From: Anagrus nilaparvatae
Lineage: Eukaryota > Arthropoda > Insecta > Hymenoptera > Mymaridae
Assembly (NCBI GenBank): GCA_022575985.1
Contig: JAKSXM010000231.1
Span: forward strand, 5,396,501-5,460,500
DNA length: 64,000 bases
Direction: 5' to 3'
Shown here: piece by piece, positions 34,570-46,268 of the stretch
Layout: the number at the start of each line of letters is the position of its first letter
Position numbering within the stretch: the stretch's first letter is position 1
The notes under the pieces: model-generated
Database searches by the model: none
Seen by the model: the letters and a program-made list of their open reading frames with translations, nothing else
Told to the model about the DNA's origin: nothing
Made by a program: the position numbers and the translations under genes

Positions 34570-34644
34570 AACATACACTGGAAAATTTTCTACTTTGCGG
34601 TCTGCGGTTGCGGTTTGCGGGGCAATTTTACGGTTTTATTCGAA
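34570..34644. repeat. Terminal fragment of the 34798-37237 palindrome family
   Basis: CACTGGAAAATTTTCTACTT, TGCGGTCTGCGGTTGCGG and GGGGCAATTTTACGG are an inverted, diverged version of the first 75 bases of the element starting at 34798. It is followed by the TTA at 34645. It is probably the end of another copy. Confidence 0.6.
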
Positions 34645-34647
34645 TTA

Positions 34648-34794
34648 GGGTGATTCTACAGACCTCCGTAAACGCAAACCGCAGCCGCAACGCAATGCGC
34701 ACAACACAACACGCATGTGCACAAAATGACTTTGGTTTGTGCGCATTGCGTTGCGGCTACGGTTTTGCGTTTACGGAGGTCTGTAGAATCACCC
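34648..34794. mobile_element. Harbinger-type MITE, 147 bp
   Basis: Inverted ends GGGTGATTCTACAGACCTCC and their complement, flanked by TTA on both sides (34645-34647 and 34795-34797). TTA/TAA 3-bp duplications are typical of PIF/Harbinger. The interior is GC-rich, with TGCGCATTGCGTTGCGGC. The right TTA is shared with the next element. Confidence 0.85.
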
Positions 34795-34797
34795 TTA

Positions 34798-37237
34798 GGC
34801 TGATTCTACAAAACCGTAAAATCGCCCCGCAATCCGCAACCGTAGACCGCAACGCACGAAATTTTTCAGTGTAGCCAACTCATCTTAAATTTATTAAATT
34901 TTATAACCAAAAATAATAAAGTAAAAATAATAAGCAAAGGCAAGAAAATAAAATTATAATAATTAAATAAATGATTCATAAAAGTAATTAAATATTAAAT
35001 ATAATTATTAATTTTTTAAAGTTCAATTATTATTCGGCAGAAAATGGAAAAATATCATAAAATTATATATTTCTTAATTCTCATACAATCTCATTATTTT
35101 TTTCTGTTTTTAAAAAAGTATATTCCGTTTTATAAAATTTGTGTTATGTGGAGATTTGGATTTGATTTATAACATAACGATTAAAATTCATCTTCATACT
35201 TTTGAAATTTAAATAATCATGTCTCTCTAGAATTCATTTGTTGTATAAAAGTAACTACCTTCAACAAAATGAATAAACTCCAAATGGAGTTATAAAATCT
35301 TTTTTCTGACTAATTACTATCTGGGAAGTTAATTAACTACACAGATAGTAATTACCTGGACAAAAATTCTTACACTGCAGTGAGTTTAATGAATTATGTT
35401 GTGAGAGTTGCATGTAGCTGCAATGTTCTAATTTTTTTTTTGCCTTTGCTTACCATTAATTGCACTACACTAGCACTACACATCAAACGACTGAATTATA
35501 TAATATTGTATACAAAAAAATGTTTTTAATTTTATCTAATAGATAAAAAATTACATAACTTCTTTCTTTCCGATGGACCTGTGAGATCAATTGGAAGATT
35601 TTTTATAACGCTAGGTAAAATTCAGGCTCTATGGCTCCAAACATCTTAGACGAAATACTAGTTCCAATTTTTCTGATCATTGCTCTACCCATGAAAAGAA
35701 AAATATTATTTTTGCATAAAAATAGTTATTATGGTATCTGCATGTATAGTTTGGAGGAACCAAAAGTCCTTACCAACTGCATGTGAAATCAATTTTCAGA
35801 TTAGCCGCAGCAAGGAACGAAGGTTTTTCAAAACTTCTTGATTTTTTCTCTCTTCCTCTAATAGCCTTTTCTTATTTTAAATAGCCTTAGAATATGTCTA
35901 TCTTTTTTTTTTTGAAATATATTAATTTAGATTGTCTTGATCATGACAAAAATGGAGTTAATAATTGCGATCTAAAAAGATCTTTAAAGATATATAGAGC
36001 ATATATTTTACTTATTGCGATTAAAAAAATAATTCTTAAAAAAGGTCTAGACCTAATGGACATCAGAAGACCATATCGAGAAAAAAAAGTCTCCTTTATA
36101 ATGCTAAAATTAATTTCCTTAATCAATCTAAATTAATATATTTCAAAAAGAAAAAAGATAGACATATTCTAAGGCTATTTAAAATAAGAAAAGGCAATGA
36201 GAGGAAAAAAGAGAAAAAATCAAGAAGTTTTGAAAAACCTTCGTTCCTTGCTGCGGCTAATCTGAAAATTGATTTCACATGCAGTTGGTAAGGACTTTTG
36301 GTTCCTCCAAACTATACATGCAGATACCATAATAACTATTTTTATGCAAAAATAATATTTTTCTTTTCATGGGTAGAGCAATGATCAGAAAAATTGGAAC
36401 TAGTATTTCGTCTAAGATGTTTGGAGCCATAGAGCCTGAATTTTACCTAGCGTTATAAAAAATCTTCCAATTGACCTCACAGGTCCATCGAAAAGAAAGG
36501 AGTTATGTAATTTTTTATCTATTAGTTAAAAGTAAAAACATTTTTTTGTATACAACATTATATAATTCAGTCGTTTGATTAGTAGTGCAATCAACAGCAA
36601 GCAAAGACAAACAAAAAATTAGAACATTGCAGCTAAATGCAACTCTCACAACATAATTCATTAAACTCACTGCAGTGTAAAAATTCTTGTCCAGTTAATT
36701 ATACTATCTGTGTAGTTAATTAACTTCCCAGATAGTAATTACTCAGAAAAAAATTTTTTAAACTCCATTTGGAATTTATTCATTTTGTTGAAGGTAGTTA
36801 CTTTTATACAACAAATGAATTCTAGAGACTTGATTATTTAAATTTCAAAAGTATGAAGATTAATTTTAATCGTTATGTCATAAATCAAATCCAAATCTCC
36901 ACATAACACAAATTTTATAAAACGGAATATACTTTTTCAAAAACAGAAAAAAATAATGAGATTGTATTATAATTTTATGATATTTTTCCATTTTCTGCCG
37001 AATAATAACTGAACTTTAAAAAATTAATAATTATATTTAATATTTAATTACTTTTATGGATCATTTATTTAATTATTATAATTTTATTTTCTTGCCTTTG
37101 TTTATTATTTTTACTTTATTGTTTTTGGTTATAAAATTTAATAAATTTAAGATGAGTTGGCTACACTGAAAAATTTCGTGCGTTGCGGTCTACGGTTGCG
37201 GGTTGCGGGGCGATTTTACGGTTTTGTAGAATCAGCC
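34798..37237. mobile_element. 2.44-kb giant palindrome, Harbinger-type ends
   Basis: The termini GGCTGATTCTACAAAACCG and complement are flanked by TTA (34795-34797 and 37238-37240). The arms are about 1.1 kb each (34798 to about 35936 and about 36122 to 37237) and match at high identity along their length. They surround a unique loop of about 185 bp (35937-36121). Within the loop an 80-codon frame (35894-36136) exists but resembles nothing known. The ends are related to the neighbouring MITEs in style (CTACA, GCGG blocks). No transposase, so movement would depend on one encoded elsewhere. Confidence 0.9.
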
Positions 37238-37240
37238 TTA

Positions 37241-37416
37241 GGCCCCATCTACAATAGCCGCAAAAGGGGGGCGCAACCGCAAGCGTGAGCGAAACGCAAT
37301 GCGCAGAAACCAATTTTGACTCCTGCGCAACTCCAAATACACAAAATCTTCTGCGCATTGCGTTGCGCTCACGCTTGCGGTTGCGACCCCCTTTTGCGGT
37401 TTCTGTAGATGGGGCC
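37241..37416. mobile_element. Harbinger-type MITE, 176 bp
   Basis: Inverted ends GGCCCCATCTACA and TGTAGATGGGGCC, flanked by TTA at 37238-37240 (shared with the palindrome) and 37417-37419. GC-rich arms carry GGGGGGCGCAACCGCAAGCG-like blocks. Confidence 0.85.
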
Positions 37417-37508
37417 TTAGGAAGTCATGTTAAAATAGTTGACTTTACGCGCTTCTACAGCGTAAGTGCTTCTAAAAACAATACTCCAGTAAAAATACGG
37501 TTTCGGTT

Positions 37509-38034
37509 GTATTATTACTGGCAAACACCAAATTTGCTCTATTAAAGGTGTTTTGGGTCGCTGAACACGAAAATTGGGGTCATTTGGCAAAGAAATTGGG
37601 GCTTCACCCTTAAATCTGCCAAAACTAGCCCCGATAAGGTTTTTTTAACATATTCGCACTTTCAGCTATCAGATTTGCACCATGCGGGTTTTTTAGTTCG
37701 CTGATCAAGAATTTAAACTTTTCTTTTATGAATAATTAAAATTTCACCCCTCAATTGGCTAAAACTACCCCCGAAAAGGGGGTGTTTTTGCTATTTTCGT
37801 ACTTTCAGCATCCAAGTATTTCGACTCCTTTTTCATGAATATTCAATATTTCACCTTCAAAATAGCATATCTTAGATGCTCAAAGTGCGAAAATAGCAAA
37901 AATACCCCTTTTAGGGGTAGTTTTTGCAAATTTAAGGGTTAAGCCCCTATTTCTCTGCCAAATGACCCCGATTTTCGTATTCAGTTACTCAAATCCTTAA
38001 GTAGAGCGAATATAGTGTTCACCAGTGATAATAC
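37509..38034. repeat. Palindromic element, about 526 bp
   Basis: Left end GTATTATTACTGG and right end CCAGTGATAATAC are near-complements. The arms (about 250 bp) match imperfectly and contain GAAAATTGGGGTCATTTGGC and AAAGGGGGTGTTTTTGCTAT. No coding capacity. No target duplication was resolved. Confidence 0.7.
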
Positions 38035-38037
38035 AAA

Positions 38038-38051
38038 CCCCCCCCCCCCCC
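38038..38051 (+). repeat. Poly-C run (14 C)
   Basis: A homopolymer of C, unusual in this AT-rich window, directly beside the right end of the palindrome at 37509-38034. Confidence 0.9.
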
Positions 38052-38835
38052 TGTATTTTGCCTGGAGTACAATAGGTAACTGAAAGTTTTAATGTTTTCA
38101 TTAGTATTTTTCATTTACTCTTCAATTAAATAGTTTTGGAAACTGATGTCTTATTTGAAATTTCGGCTACTTTTTTTTATTTTTCATTTTTTCATCGATC
38201 GAAAAATTAATCGGAAAAATAATAGATGAAAATCGCCCAGTCTTAATCTCTATAAAACCCTATTACCCAATACCTTATAGCAATAATACGATAGGGATTC
38301 TGAGATCTGAGGATATCTTAAATCTTGTATTTTTGTTTAATTACAATTTTTTGCTTTTCTCATTTCTCGGAAATTTACACTTTTTACTTTCTGTACATAT
38401 CAGGAATGTACTGATAGGAATGTACATATCAGGAATGTAAAATCATAAAATCTTCAATTCTTAAGAGTAATGTTGAGTTATTAGTGTATATAGGTTTTTG
38501 TAGACAAACAAAAAATCAGCAAAATTAATTTTATACTGTAAAATTTTTATTATGAAACCACTTAATATTACGATTTTCTTTAATTAGAAGTAATTTGAAT
38601 TTCAATAGTAAATCAACGAAGTCAGTTTTAACCAACATTTTGAAAATAACTGCGACTCGACTTCAATGTATGTAAAAAAAATGTAAAAAACTATGCAATT
38701 ATTATTTTTCTCATCTTAAGAGAAAATGATTAAAATTTAGCAACTTGATATTAACATTAAAAAAAAAAAAACAAATAAATAAAAAAATTAAATTGAATTT
38801 GTAAGTGGCCTGTAAGTTATTCTAAGGCCTCTTAG

Positions 38836-38935
38836 GTCGTGAGAGTCCTTGCAAGTCCATGCGAGACCTAGCGAGTCTGTGAGAGACCCTGCTAGATCTT
38901 GCGAGGCCGGGAGAGTCTGTAAGATATCGCGAGTG
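38836..38935 (+). repeat. Degenerate short tandem repeat (GCGAGACCT-like)
   Basis: Irregular repeats of 8-10 bases, such as GTGAGAGTCCTTGCAAGTCC, GCGAGACCTAGCGAGTCTG and GCGAGGCCGGGAGAGTCTG. Locally GC-rich. No coding meaning was recognised. Confidence 0.55.
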
Positions 38936-39011
38936 AGCATATAGTAGGAAAAAAATTGTTAAAATCTATTAAAATGGTAGGTTTTCAGAGTACTAGTAGG
39001 ATTTCAGGGTA

Positions 39012-39203
39012 TACTGAAAAAAAAATTCCGCTACCGCTACCGGAATTCCGATTGTGGCAGCCGGATTTTTTTTCTTTCACTATACCGTGGTGCTCGCACG
39101 TAAATTAAAACTCATTTTTTTTAAATTTTGTTTGTACGTTTCAAGACGTTTGCAATCGATAAAAAAAAAAATCGGCTGTCACAACCGGAATTTTTATTCA
39201 GTA
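39012..39203. mobile_element. Small MITE, 192 bp
   Basis: Ends TACTGAAAAAAAAATTCCG and CGGAATTTTTATTCAGTA are inverted. The arms also share CCGATTGTGGCAGCCGGATT and its complement. Flanks give no clear duplication beyond TA. Confidence 0.65.
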
Positions 39204-40500
39204 AAGGTGACAAAAATCACAACTTTTAGTTCTTTCAGAAAAATAGATATAAAATTTTAAAATTAATATGTTTTAACATCAAAACCAAATTTTTTGCAAA
39301 AGTAACATCCCACAGTGGAAAAAAATTCCGGTTGCTTCAATAATATAATATTATACTGCTTAAGTTTAAAGATATTAAATATTTATTCCACTGTATAACG
39401 TAATTGGGGTGCTTAAAATTTTAAATTATTACCAAAATTATTTAGAGAAAATGGTTCTGCAGGTCCTATTTTTCTACAATGTTTTTATATACATTTTTCA
39501 TTTTTATATACATAAATTATATTCAATGGCAAACAATTTCAAATTTTGAATTTATTTCTAAAACACGATCTGACATCTGCGATGCAAGACTTGAATTACA
39601 AATATTTTTTGTAAAAATAATTAATGGTCGATAATTTAGATAATCTTTAACTTGTAGCTTAAATGATAAATGCCCTCTAATAAAATCTTTCTAACCGATA
39701 ATTTTCTCTTTTTTACGATTCCGTATTAGTTATTTCTATTACAAATAATAGTTTTTTTTAAAGATTCGAAATTCCTAATTACGCATGTTTATGGTAACTT
39801 TAAATAGATAAACTTTATTTAATGCTCTCATTTACCATTTGAATTACTCTACGTTAGAAAAATTCATTAATCTTCTAAACATTTTCAATTCGCATTTTGC
39901 ACACAAGACTTAATTAATCATAATGAATACTCTTTTATACCATCCAATGTTTATTTATACAATTACTAATAATTTTTGTTTATTGTTTCATTAATAAGTA
40001 TAAACTATTTCTTCATTTTACTTTGTTTAAAATAATTGTCAAATTAAATTTAGGATTTAAATATTGTTAAAATAAATTTTATATATTTAAAGAAATAAAC
40101 TCTTGAATAAAGTATTAGAGAGTGTTTCATTTTAATGGTATAAACAGTTTTTTGTTTATAGATTTAAGTCATATGCGATTGATGATAGAAATTTTAAATA
40201 TTATTCATTTCTTATTAAATAATTTGTTTAATTGTTTGTCAATCATCTTTAAATAAATTATTTTTTTTTTCACATAATAATATATATTTTTTTCTATTTT
40301 TTTATAGGTCAATTTTGGTTCTTTGTTTTTGTTTTTTACATAATTAATTAAATTTTATAATTGTTTATAGGTATATATATGTAGATTTTGCTAACTCATT
40401 TTCAGTATTTTTATCAATTTTTTTTTGTTTTGTAGAAGGCAACCTTCTATGTTCTATTAATTTAAAATAATTTCTTAACATGTGGAAAAAGGCTTTTCCT
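39204..40500. other. AT-rich spacer
   Basis: No gene or element recognised on either strand. AT-rich with homopolymer tracts. Confidence 0.4.
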
Positions 40501-40893
40501 GGGCGCCATTCAGTGGTCATAACTGTTGTCCTCCATCGGGGTCAATTCTCAGAATTTTAAAATCTAGATTTTTTGAAAACAAATCCAAAATGAATTTTGC
40601 AGAAACATTCAATCCCAGGTTCGTAAAATATAATACATCAACATTTAAAATGGAATGATTTCCGAAAATCATATTACGAAACCTTGTATTTCATGGTAAA
40701 TTTATGCTTCTTACAAATAATAACTTCTGATATTTCATCAAATTTGAAACTAATTATTAGGAATTTTGACGTATCCGTTTTTCAATCCTTCTAGTTTTTA
40801 TTATTCGACAAAAAAATAATTTTCACTCGATTTTTAGGATTCGAAAAACTGCCCCAGATGGACAATGACAATTATGATCAGTGAATGGCGCCC
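40501..40893. mobile_element. hAT-like MITE, 393 bp
   Basis: Inverted ends GGGCGCCATTCAGTGGTCAT and, on the right, GATCAGTGAATGGCGCCC. An 8-bp near-perfect duplication flanks it: CTTTTCCT (40493-40500) and CGTTTCCT (40894-40901). Eight-bp duplications fit hAT. The interior has no coding capacity. Confidence 0.75.
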
Positions 40894-40901
40894 CGTTTCC
40901 T

Positions 40902-42237
40902 TTTTATCTACCTTGAATTACAAAATTTTTCTAGGAATCTAAAATCAAAATTTTAATTTATTTGGTTGATAGATTGATAAAAAATAGAAAATTTTGGAAA
41001 ATGAAAAATTATGAAAATTGTTTTTTCAAGTTCTTAAATCAAAGGCAAAAACTCCCAACAAAAAAATAATTATAAAAAAAAAAGAAATTCAATTTAATGT
41101 AAGAAAAAAATGAGCTTTTTTTTCAAAATTTAAATTTTTTTCTATGTGAAAATACCTAAAAGTATTCGAATATCACATAAAAGTATATGGAACACTTGGC
41201 CATCAATTCTAAAGTTATTTGGGCAACTTAAAAGTTATGTACAAATCTACAACGACGCCGGTTTTCTAACTTCCAAGCTCCCTTGTAAAAATTTTGATAA
41301 ATTATTTAAATTCAGATAGCTAAGAAAATTTCCCACCAGATATGCCCACGTGAAAGTGGAAACTACAAATTGTATGAAATTTGTATGTACAACGAAATTG
41401 TGCACAAAAATTATTGAATAAAAATTGTATGAATTTGTACAGTTTTATACAGTCAATGTAACGAAAAATTAATAAGATTTGTACACAATCTAAAATGAAA
41501 ATTATTCCTGAAGCTCCACTGCATATTTAGTTTCCCCATGGTGATAGAGCTCCTAAAATCCTAAAAGTAGAAGGACACATCCAAATTCTTCATATTTTTA
41601 TCAAAATTCCTGGTGATATTCCTCAAATTGTTTATTTTTTCTTTTAGGCATCAATTTTTTCATAATGATACAAAATAACACAAAATTTGTATATCAACAT
41701 AATTAATTATCAGTAAAATTGCCCAAAAAAACCAAAAATTAATTTTGAGTTAATTTTGGCTGATTTTGGGAGACTAAAATAATGATTGTGGGCACTCATT
41801 TGAATATTACATGTCAAAAACTTTTTTGGCATAAGCTGAGACAAAGTTCAATATTATAGGAAAATTTGAGCAAAAATAATTATGGCGAACTAGACTTCCG
41901 GTCAATCAGAAAAATTTAAACCGTTAAAAATTAAACTAGAAGGGCCAAAAATAAAAACAAAATTTTTTTTTGGTTAGTCCAGGCAAAAAAAAAATATTCT
42001 AACTCATATGTATAATATCTTAAATTTTTCATGGTTTTGAGTTATTTCAGGTTGAGGGCAGCTGAAATCAAAAAATTGAAAAAATCCAACTTTGGAGCAG
42101 CTGTATCTCAAAATTGGGCATCAGAAAGTGTAAAATAGGAGTCATTTCACAAATCCTAGATAAAAAGTGACAAAAAAATTTTTTTTAAATTTTTAATTTG
42201 TTATTTTTTAGCTGGTCGTCTACCCTGGACGTGCTCA
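40902..42237. other. AT-rich spacer
   Basis: No gene recognised. Contains low-complexity A-rich stretches and TTGTATGAA-rich repeats near 41350-41440. Confidence 0.4.
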
Positions 42238-42933
42238 TATATATATATATAATATATATGTCGCAGTATTTTAGACATTTTAGTATAATAGGCTATTATC
42301 CGTATTTTAGAAAAATGAAGTCTTTAAATTCACATTTTGCCTATGATACAAAAATTTTTAGTATTATAGCCTATTATACGTATTTCAGCCTATAATACTG
42401 ACGAAGCGCCGTATATTTTAGAAATTAATTTTTTTTCTAGTTTACTATATTAAAAATTCAAACGCGCCCCAAATTTAGAGTAAATATGTTATTTATTTAT
42501 TTCGTTTACATTTACATTAACTTTTTTATTACATCTTATAATATAATAATTATTAGAAAATTTTTATTTATTTGTACAAGGACCACTCAAAAGACACCTA
42601 GAATTACATAAAACCCCAGATTTATAGCAACTACACCTATTTGTTGAACAATGTTTTGCAGAAGCTCTACAATTGCATTTTTTATAACCTTGACCACCCG
42701 TAACCGTTTGCTTGGCTGCAGCATCTCTCATACTATGCTTTCTCTAGGTACATCGATAATGGAAATAAATTTTGAGGCACATTTTTGTACTTCTGTTCGT
42801 GGGAACCAGCCTTTTATTATCCCATCTTTTGTATACCAATCTGACAAACGTTATTTTTAATTTTAAATATTATTCCGCAAATATTCGGTAGGTCCAAGGG
42901 TCCTCGATCTACAGTTGGTACATGGACTGTAAC

Positions 42934-45452
42934 CCCCAATAGAAATACTACATATGTGTATCAAGTGTTATAACATGTGTTACACTGTATATCAGTGTAA
43001 AACAGTGTTATCCAGTGTGTAACACTGTATACATATGTGTACCAGGTGTTATGAGGTGTTAAACCATGTGTAACGCATGTTTTCACACGAAAAAGCCAAA
43101 AATGCTGTTATCAGTGCGATATTGGCTAAAATTCTTTTTTTCAAAAGCAGGGATTACGCAAAAACTTCCATTTGCAATTTAGGCTACAAGATAATTAAGC
43201 TCGTATTATACTAAAATTTAAAAAAAAAAAATTAAAAGTTATTGGAGTTAAAATTTTAATATTTATTTAGGCTCTATTTTCGGTCAATAAGTAATAAAAG
43301 GACAATAATTTTATAATAATGACTTTATTATAAAAACAAAAAACAATTTTAGCAAGCAAATCTCATATGAAAATAGTTTTTATTAATGTGATATTACACA
43401 TGAGAAATGTTTTACATTAAACAATAAGTACAAAAAGTTTTCAAAAAATAATTTAGAATTTTAATATTAATATAATCTGGTAAATTTTAATTATAATTAT
43501 AATTATCTATTAATTGTTTATTAAGCATGTAATCAAAATAATAAAATCATTTTGAGTATTTATTAAAAATTAATCTTGAAGTCTATGGATAAATATTAAG
43601 AACCGATACGATAATCTTTTTGAAAAAATGACGTTAGTTTTTAAAATTACTACTCTATTTCCTCAAAATTAGGATGCTCTATTAAAAAATTTAGATTATT
43701 TAAATTCATGTAAAAACAAACAGAAAAAACATTATTAACTTCAACAGCGCGTAAGTCCTTTTTTGAAAATGTATACGAATAAAAATTAGGAATAAATGAA
43801 TTTAAAAAGCTGCTGTGAAAAACTTCGTTAAATGCTGATTTAGAAACAACTAAATAGACCTTACATTCTTCTTTATTTTCACAAGGCATCTTTAAGCAGT
43901 TACAAATCCTTAAAAAATTATTAATAATACCAATTTCTATGGCTCCCATGTAAGAATATTTGATGACAGAAGAATCTGATTTGCAGTTTTTAGACTCGCT
44001 TTTAGAATAATGACTATTATAAATAATATTATTAATGCATAGTTTTTGGTATTCATAGTAATTTGTACTACCTTTCATCATTACTTTTGGAATAATCTTA
44101 CTTAAATTTGTTCCTAAGTGTTTAGCTTAATTACTGGTTTTATTAAATAAGTGTTTTTAGTAATAAATTCTTTGTTTATTGGGCTACTTTTATTTCTATT
44201 TATAATAGCATCGCAAAATCTATATGCATCAGTCTCAGGAGTCAAATACTTTTTCTTAATCGTTGGATAAGAAAGAAATAAAGAAGTGGATGAACAAACT
44301 TGCATCTGAGGATGATTTGGTCCATGTACAAAATTTTTTAAATAACCAATCAAATTTTCAAAGGGGAAACATGACATAACCCACAAAGGACCAAACTTTT
44401 TTACACATTCTGCTAAATGTAAAAGCAAATGAATATTAAGGGTCATATTTTCCTTTCCATAAAGTTTCTAAAATTTTCTGATATATTCTTCTAAGCAGTT
44501 TGAGCCTATCTGTACCATATCTCTACTAACCGATGCTGAAGATAGCAAAAATAAACCATTAACTAGTAGACAGTGGTGTTCAAAATATTCCGGTTTCATT
44601 ATATCATGAAATATTGGAAAACTGTATATCAATAAGAAAATTTTGATATCAGAAGCTTTCCAATAAATAAAATCACTAATATTTCTAGGTTTCCTTTGAA
44701 CGAAATGTGGAACTTTGAATGAATTAAGTCTTTCATCGATTAAATTAACAGAAGAAAACAAAGATCCCTCATTATTTTTCAATTGGCTACTAAACCAGAT
44801 ATCTCCCAGTTTTTTTGTGACATTAACTGTTAGGTGCATTATATCTATAGCCGTTGTTTCTATAAAATTAGAGCAAATTTTTGAAATGCTAGCTGGACCT
44901 TTGATACCTAGAACATCTCTTTTTTCATCAGCTATAGAAGCAAATTCTTCTGCTTCTGCTGTTGATCTGTGAAGAGAATTAGGTTTGTATGGAAATACCA
45001 TTACAGAAGGTTTTTTTAAATTATCACCTTTAATTTTACAAACGGGGCAAGGATAATATCCTCTATTCAGAATTATTATTACTCAGTTACGTAATAATAT
45101 AATACTCAATATAATACTCAATACTTAATATTATAATACTCAATCATTTATTTCAATTATCATTGATATAATTTTTATTATTAAAAAAGAAATCAGGTTT
45201 TAACTTTTACATATTCTATAGTAATAATTAATTACCCTGCTTTAAGAAAAAAAATTTTAGCTAATGTCGCACTGATAACAGCATTTTTGGCTTTTTCGTG
45301 TGAAAACATGCGTTACACATGATTTAACACCTCATAACACCTGGTACACATATGTATACAGTGTTACACACTGGTTAACACTGTTTTACACTGATATACA
45401 GTGTAACACATATTATAACACTTGATACACATATGTAGTATTTCTATTGGGG
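42934..45452 (-). mobile_element. CACTA-like transposon with DUF4218-type protein, nested
   Basis: A 2519-bp element flanked by the 3-bp duplication AAC (42931-42933 and 45453-45455). Inverted ends of about 210 bp start CCCCAATAGAAATACTACAT and hold sub-terminal repeats built from GTGTTA and ACACTG units. Three-bp duplications and sub-terminal repeats fit the CACTA/EnSpm superfamily, though the end is not CACT(A/G). It carries one minus-strand transposase relic (43650-45060). It is inserted inside the reading frame of the surrounding Ginger-like element, and removing it with one AAC restores that frame. Confidence 0.85.
43650..45060 (-). pseudogene. CACTA-type transposase C-terminal half (DUF4218-like)
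   Basis: Minus strand from about 45060. A finger-like YYPCPVCKIKGDNLKKPSV leads into SLHRSTAEAEEFASIADEK and GIKGPASISKI, then IDIMHLTVNVTKKLGDIWF. A TAG at 44468 interrupts an otherwise continuous frame, which resumes with LNIHLLLHLAECVKKFGPLW and SCFPFENLIGYLKNFVHG, the hallmark of DUF4218 in CACTA transposases. After a frameshift near 44100, 44081-43650 encodes the C-terminal domain. The N-terminal catalytic part is absent. Broken and non-autonomous. Confidence 0.8.
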
Positions 45453-46119
45453 AACGTTATCGCGGACTTCTAGTGGTGGAAATTCTTTTTCTGTGGTATT
45501 TATCATTTTATCAGCTGCTATTTTTTAAAAGTAATTTCGGGAAAATATACGTACACTTATGCAAAATAAATAACATTGAAAATAAATGTACACGAAATAA
45601 ATAAATAACATATACTTACATTATAATTGGCGTGCGTTTGAATTTTTACTGTAGTAAACTAGAAAAAATTTAATTTCTAAAATACGGCGCTTCGTCAGTA
45701 TTATAGGCTAAAATACGTATAATAGGCTATAATACTAAAAATTTTAGTATCATAGGCAAAATGTGAATTTAAAGACTTCATTTTTCTAAAATACGGATAA
45801 TAGCCTATTATACTAAAATGTCTAAAATACTGCGACATATATATATATATATATGGATACATTATTTATTATATTATAAAATAAAAATTGGTAATTTGGA
45901 GCTTTAAATTTGGTTAAAAATTCAAGCAGTGACTATACACTGGTGACATTGTATGATCACCTGAGAAGATTTTCCTTGAAATTCAAAGACCCTATTCACA
46001 TTTTACATGGATTTGCTAGGATCACAACAAATGTTCTAATTATTTTTAGAATCTCACAATTAATAAAGTTTAGTTATACACGGTTAAGTTGCTTTGCTTA
46101 AAATTTCATTGAAAATGCT

Positions 46120-46268
46120 TGAATATTCAATGTACGCCTAGGTAGGCAAAAAATATCGTATGCATCATTGGCGAAAAACTTTAGACACTATAGAGTGAAC
46201 ACATATCACTCGTGCTATTGCTCACACTAGTGCTAAATTTTTAGGCCCTAGATACTTAATATACTATT
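46120..46268. repeat. Dispersed repeat family, copy B
   Basis: ACGCCTAGGTAGGCAAAAAA, GCATCATTGGCGAAAAACTT, GAACACATATCACTCGTGCT and GATACTTAATATACTATT match copy A at 5385-5590 block by block. Just upstream, 46080-46130 resembles 9258-9310. Confidence 0.65.

Larger units (their letters stand above)
42238..45854 (-). mobile_element. Ginger/KRBA2-like DNA transposon remnant, host of a nested CACTA element
   Basis: Outer inverted repeats of about 230 bp (42238-42470 and about 45630-45854) both contain GTCGCAGTATTTTAGACATT and GACGAAGCGCCGTAT, and end in (AT)n. Minus-strand coding starts at an ATG near 45503 (MINTTEKEFPPLEVRDN), is broken by the CACTA-like insertion at 42934-45452, and resumes as VHVPTVDRGPLDLPNICGII. 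After small frameshifts come GWFPRTEVQKC and a cysteine-rich tail (KKCNCRASAKHCSTNRCSCY). These are the C-terminal parts of Ginger/KRBA2-type integrase-like proteins. The integrase core is missing, so the copy was internally deleted before the insertion. Family assignment is from motif memory. Confidence 0.7.

Noticed and set aside
35894..36136. 80-codon frame in the palindrome loop as a gene
   Set aside because: Low-complexity, mostly overlapping the arm, with no recognisable motif or start context. Kept only as an observation about the loop.
33422..38034. CRISPR-like or centromeric satellite array
   Set aside because: The repeats are inverted arms of separate elements with defined ends and target duplications, not regularly spaced direct repeats.
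42198..42395. Frame in the AT-rich outer inverted repeat
   Set aside because: It runs through an (AT)n tract and the terminal repeat of the outer transposon; no protein character.
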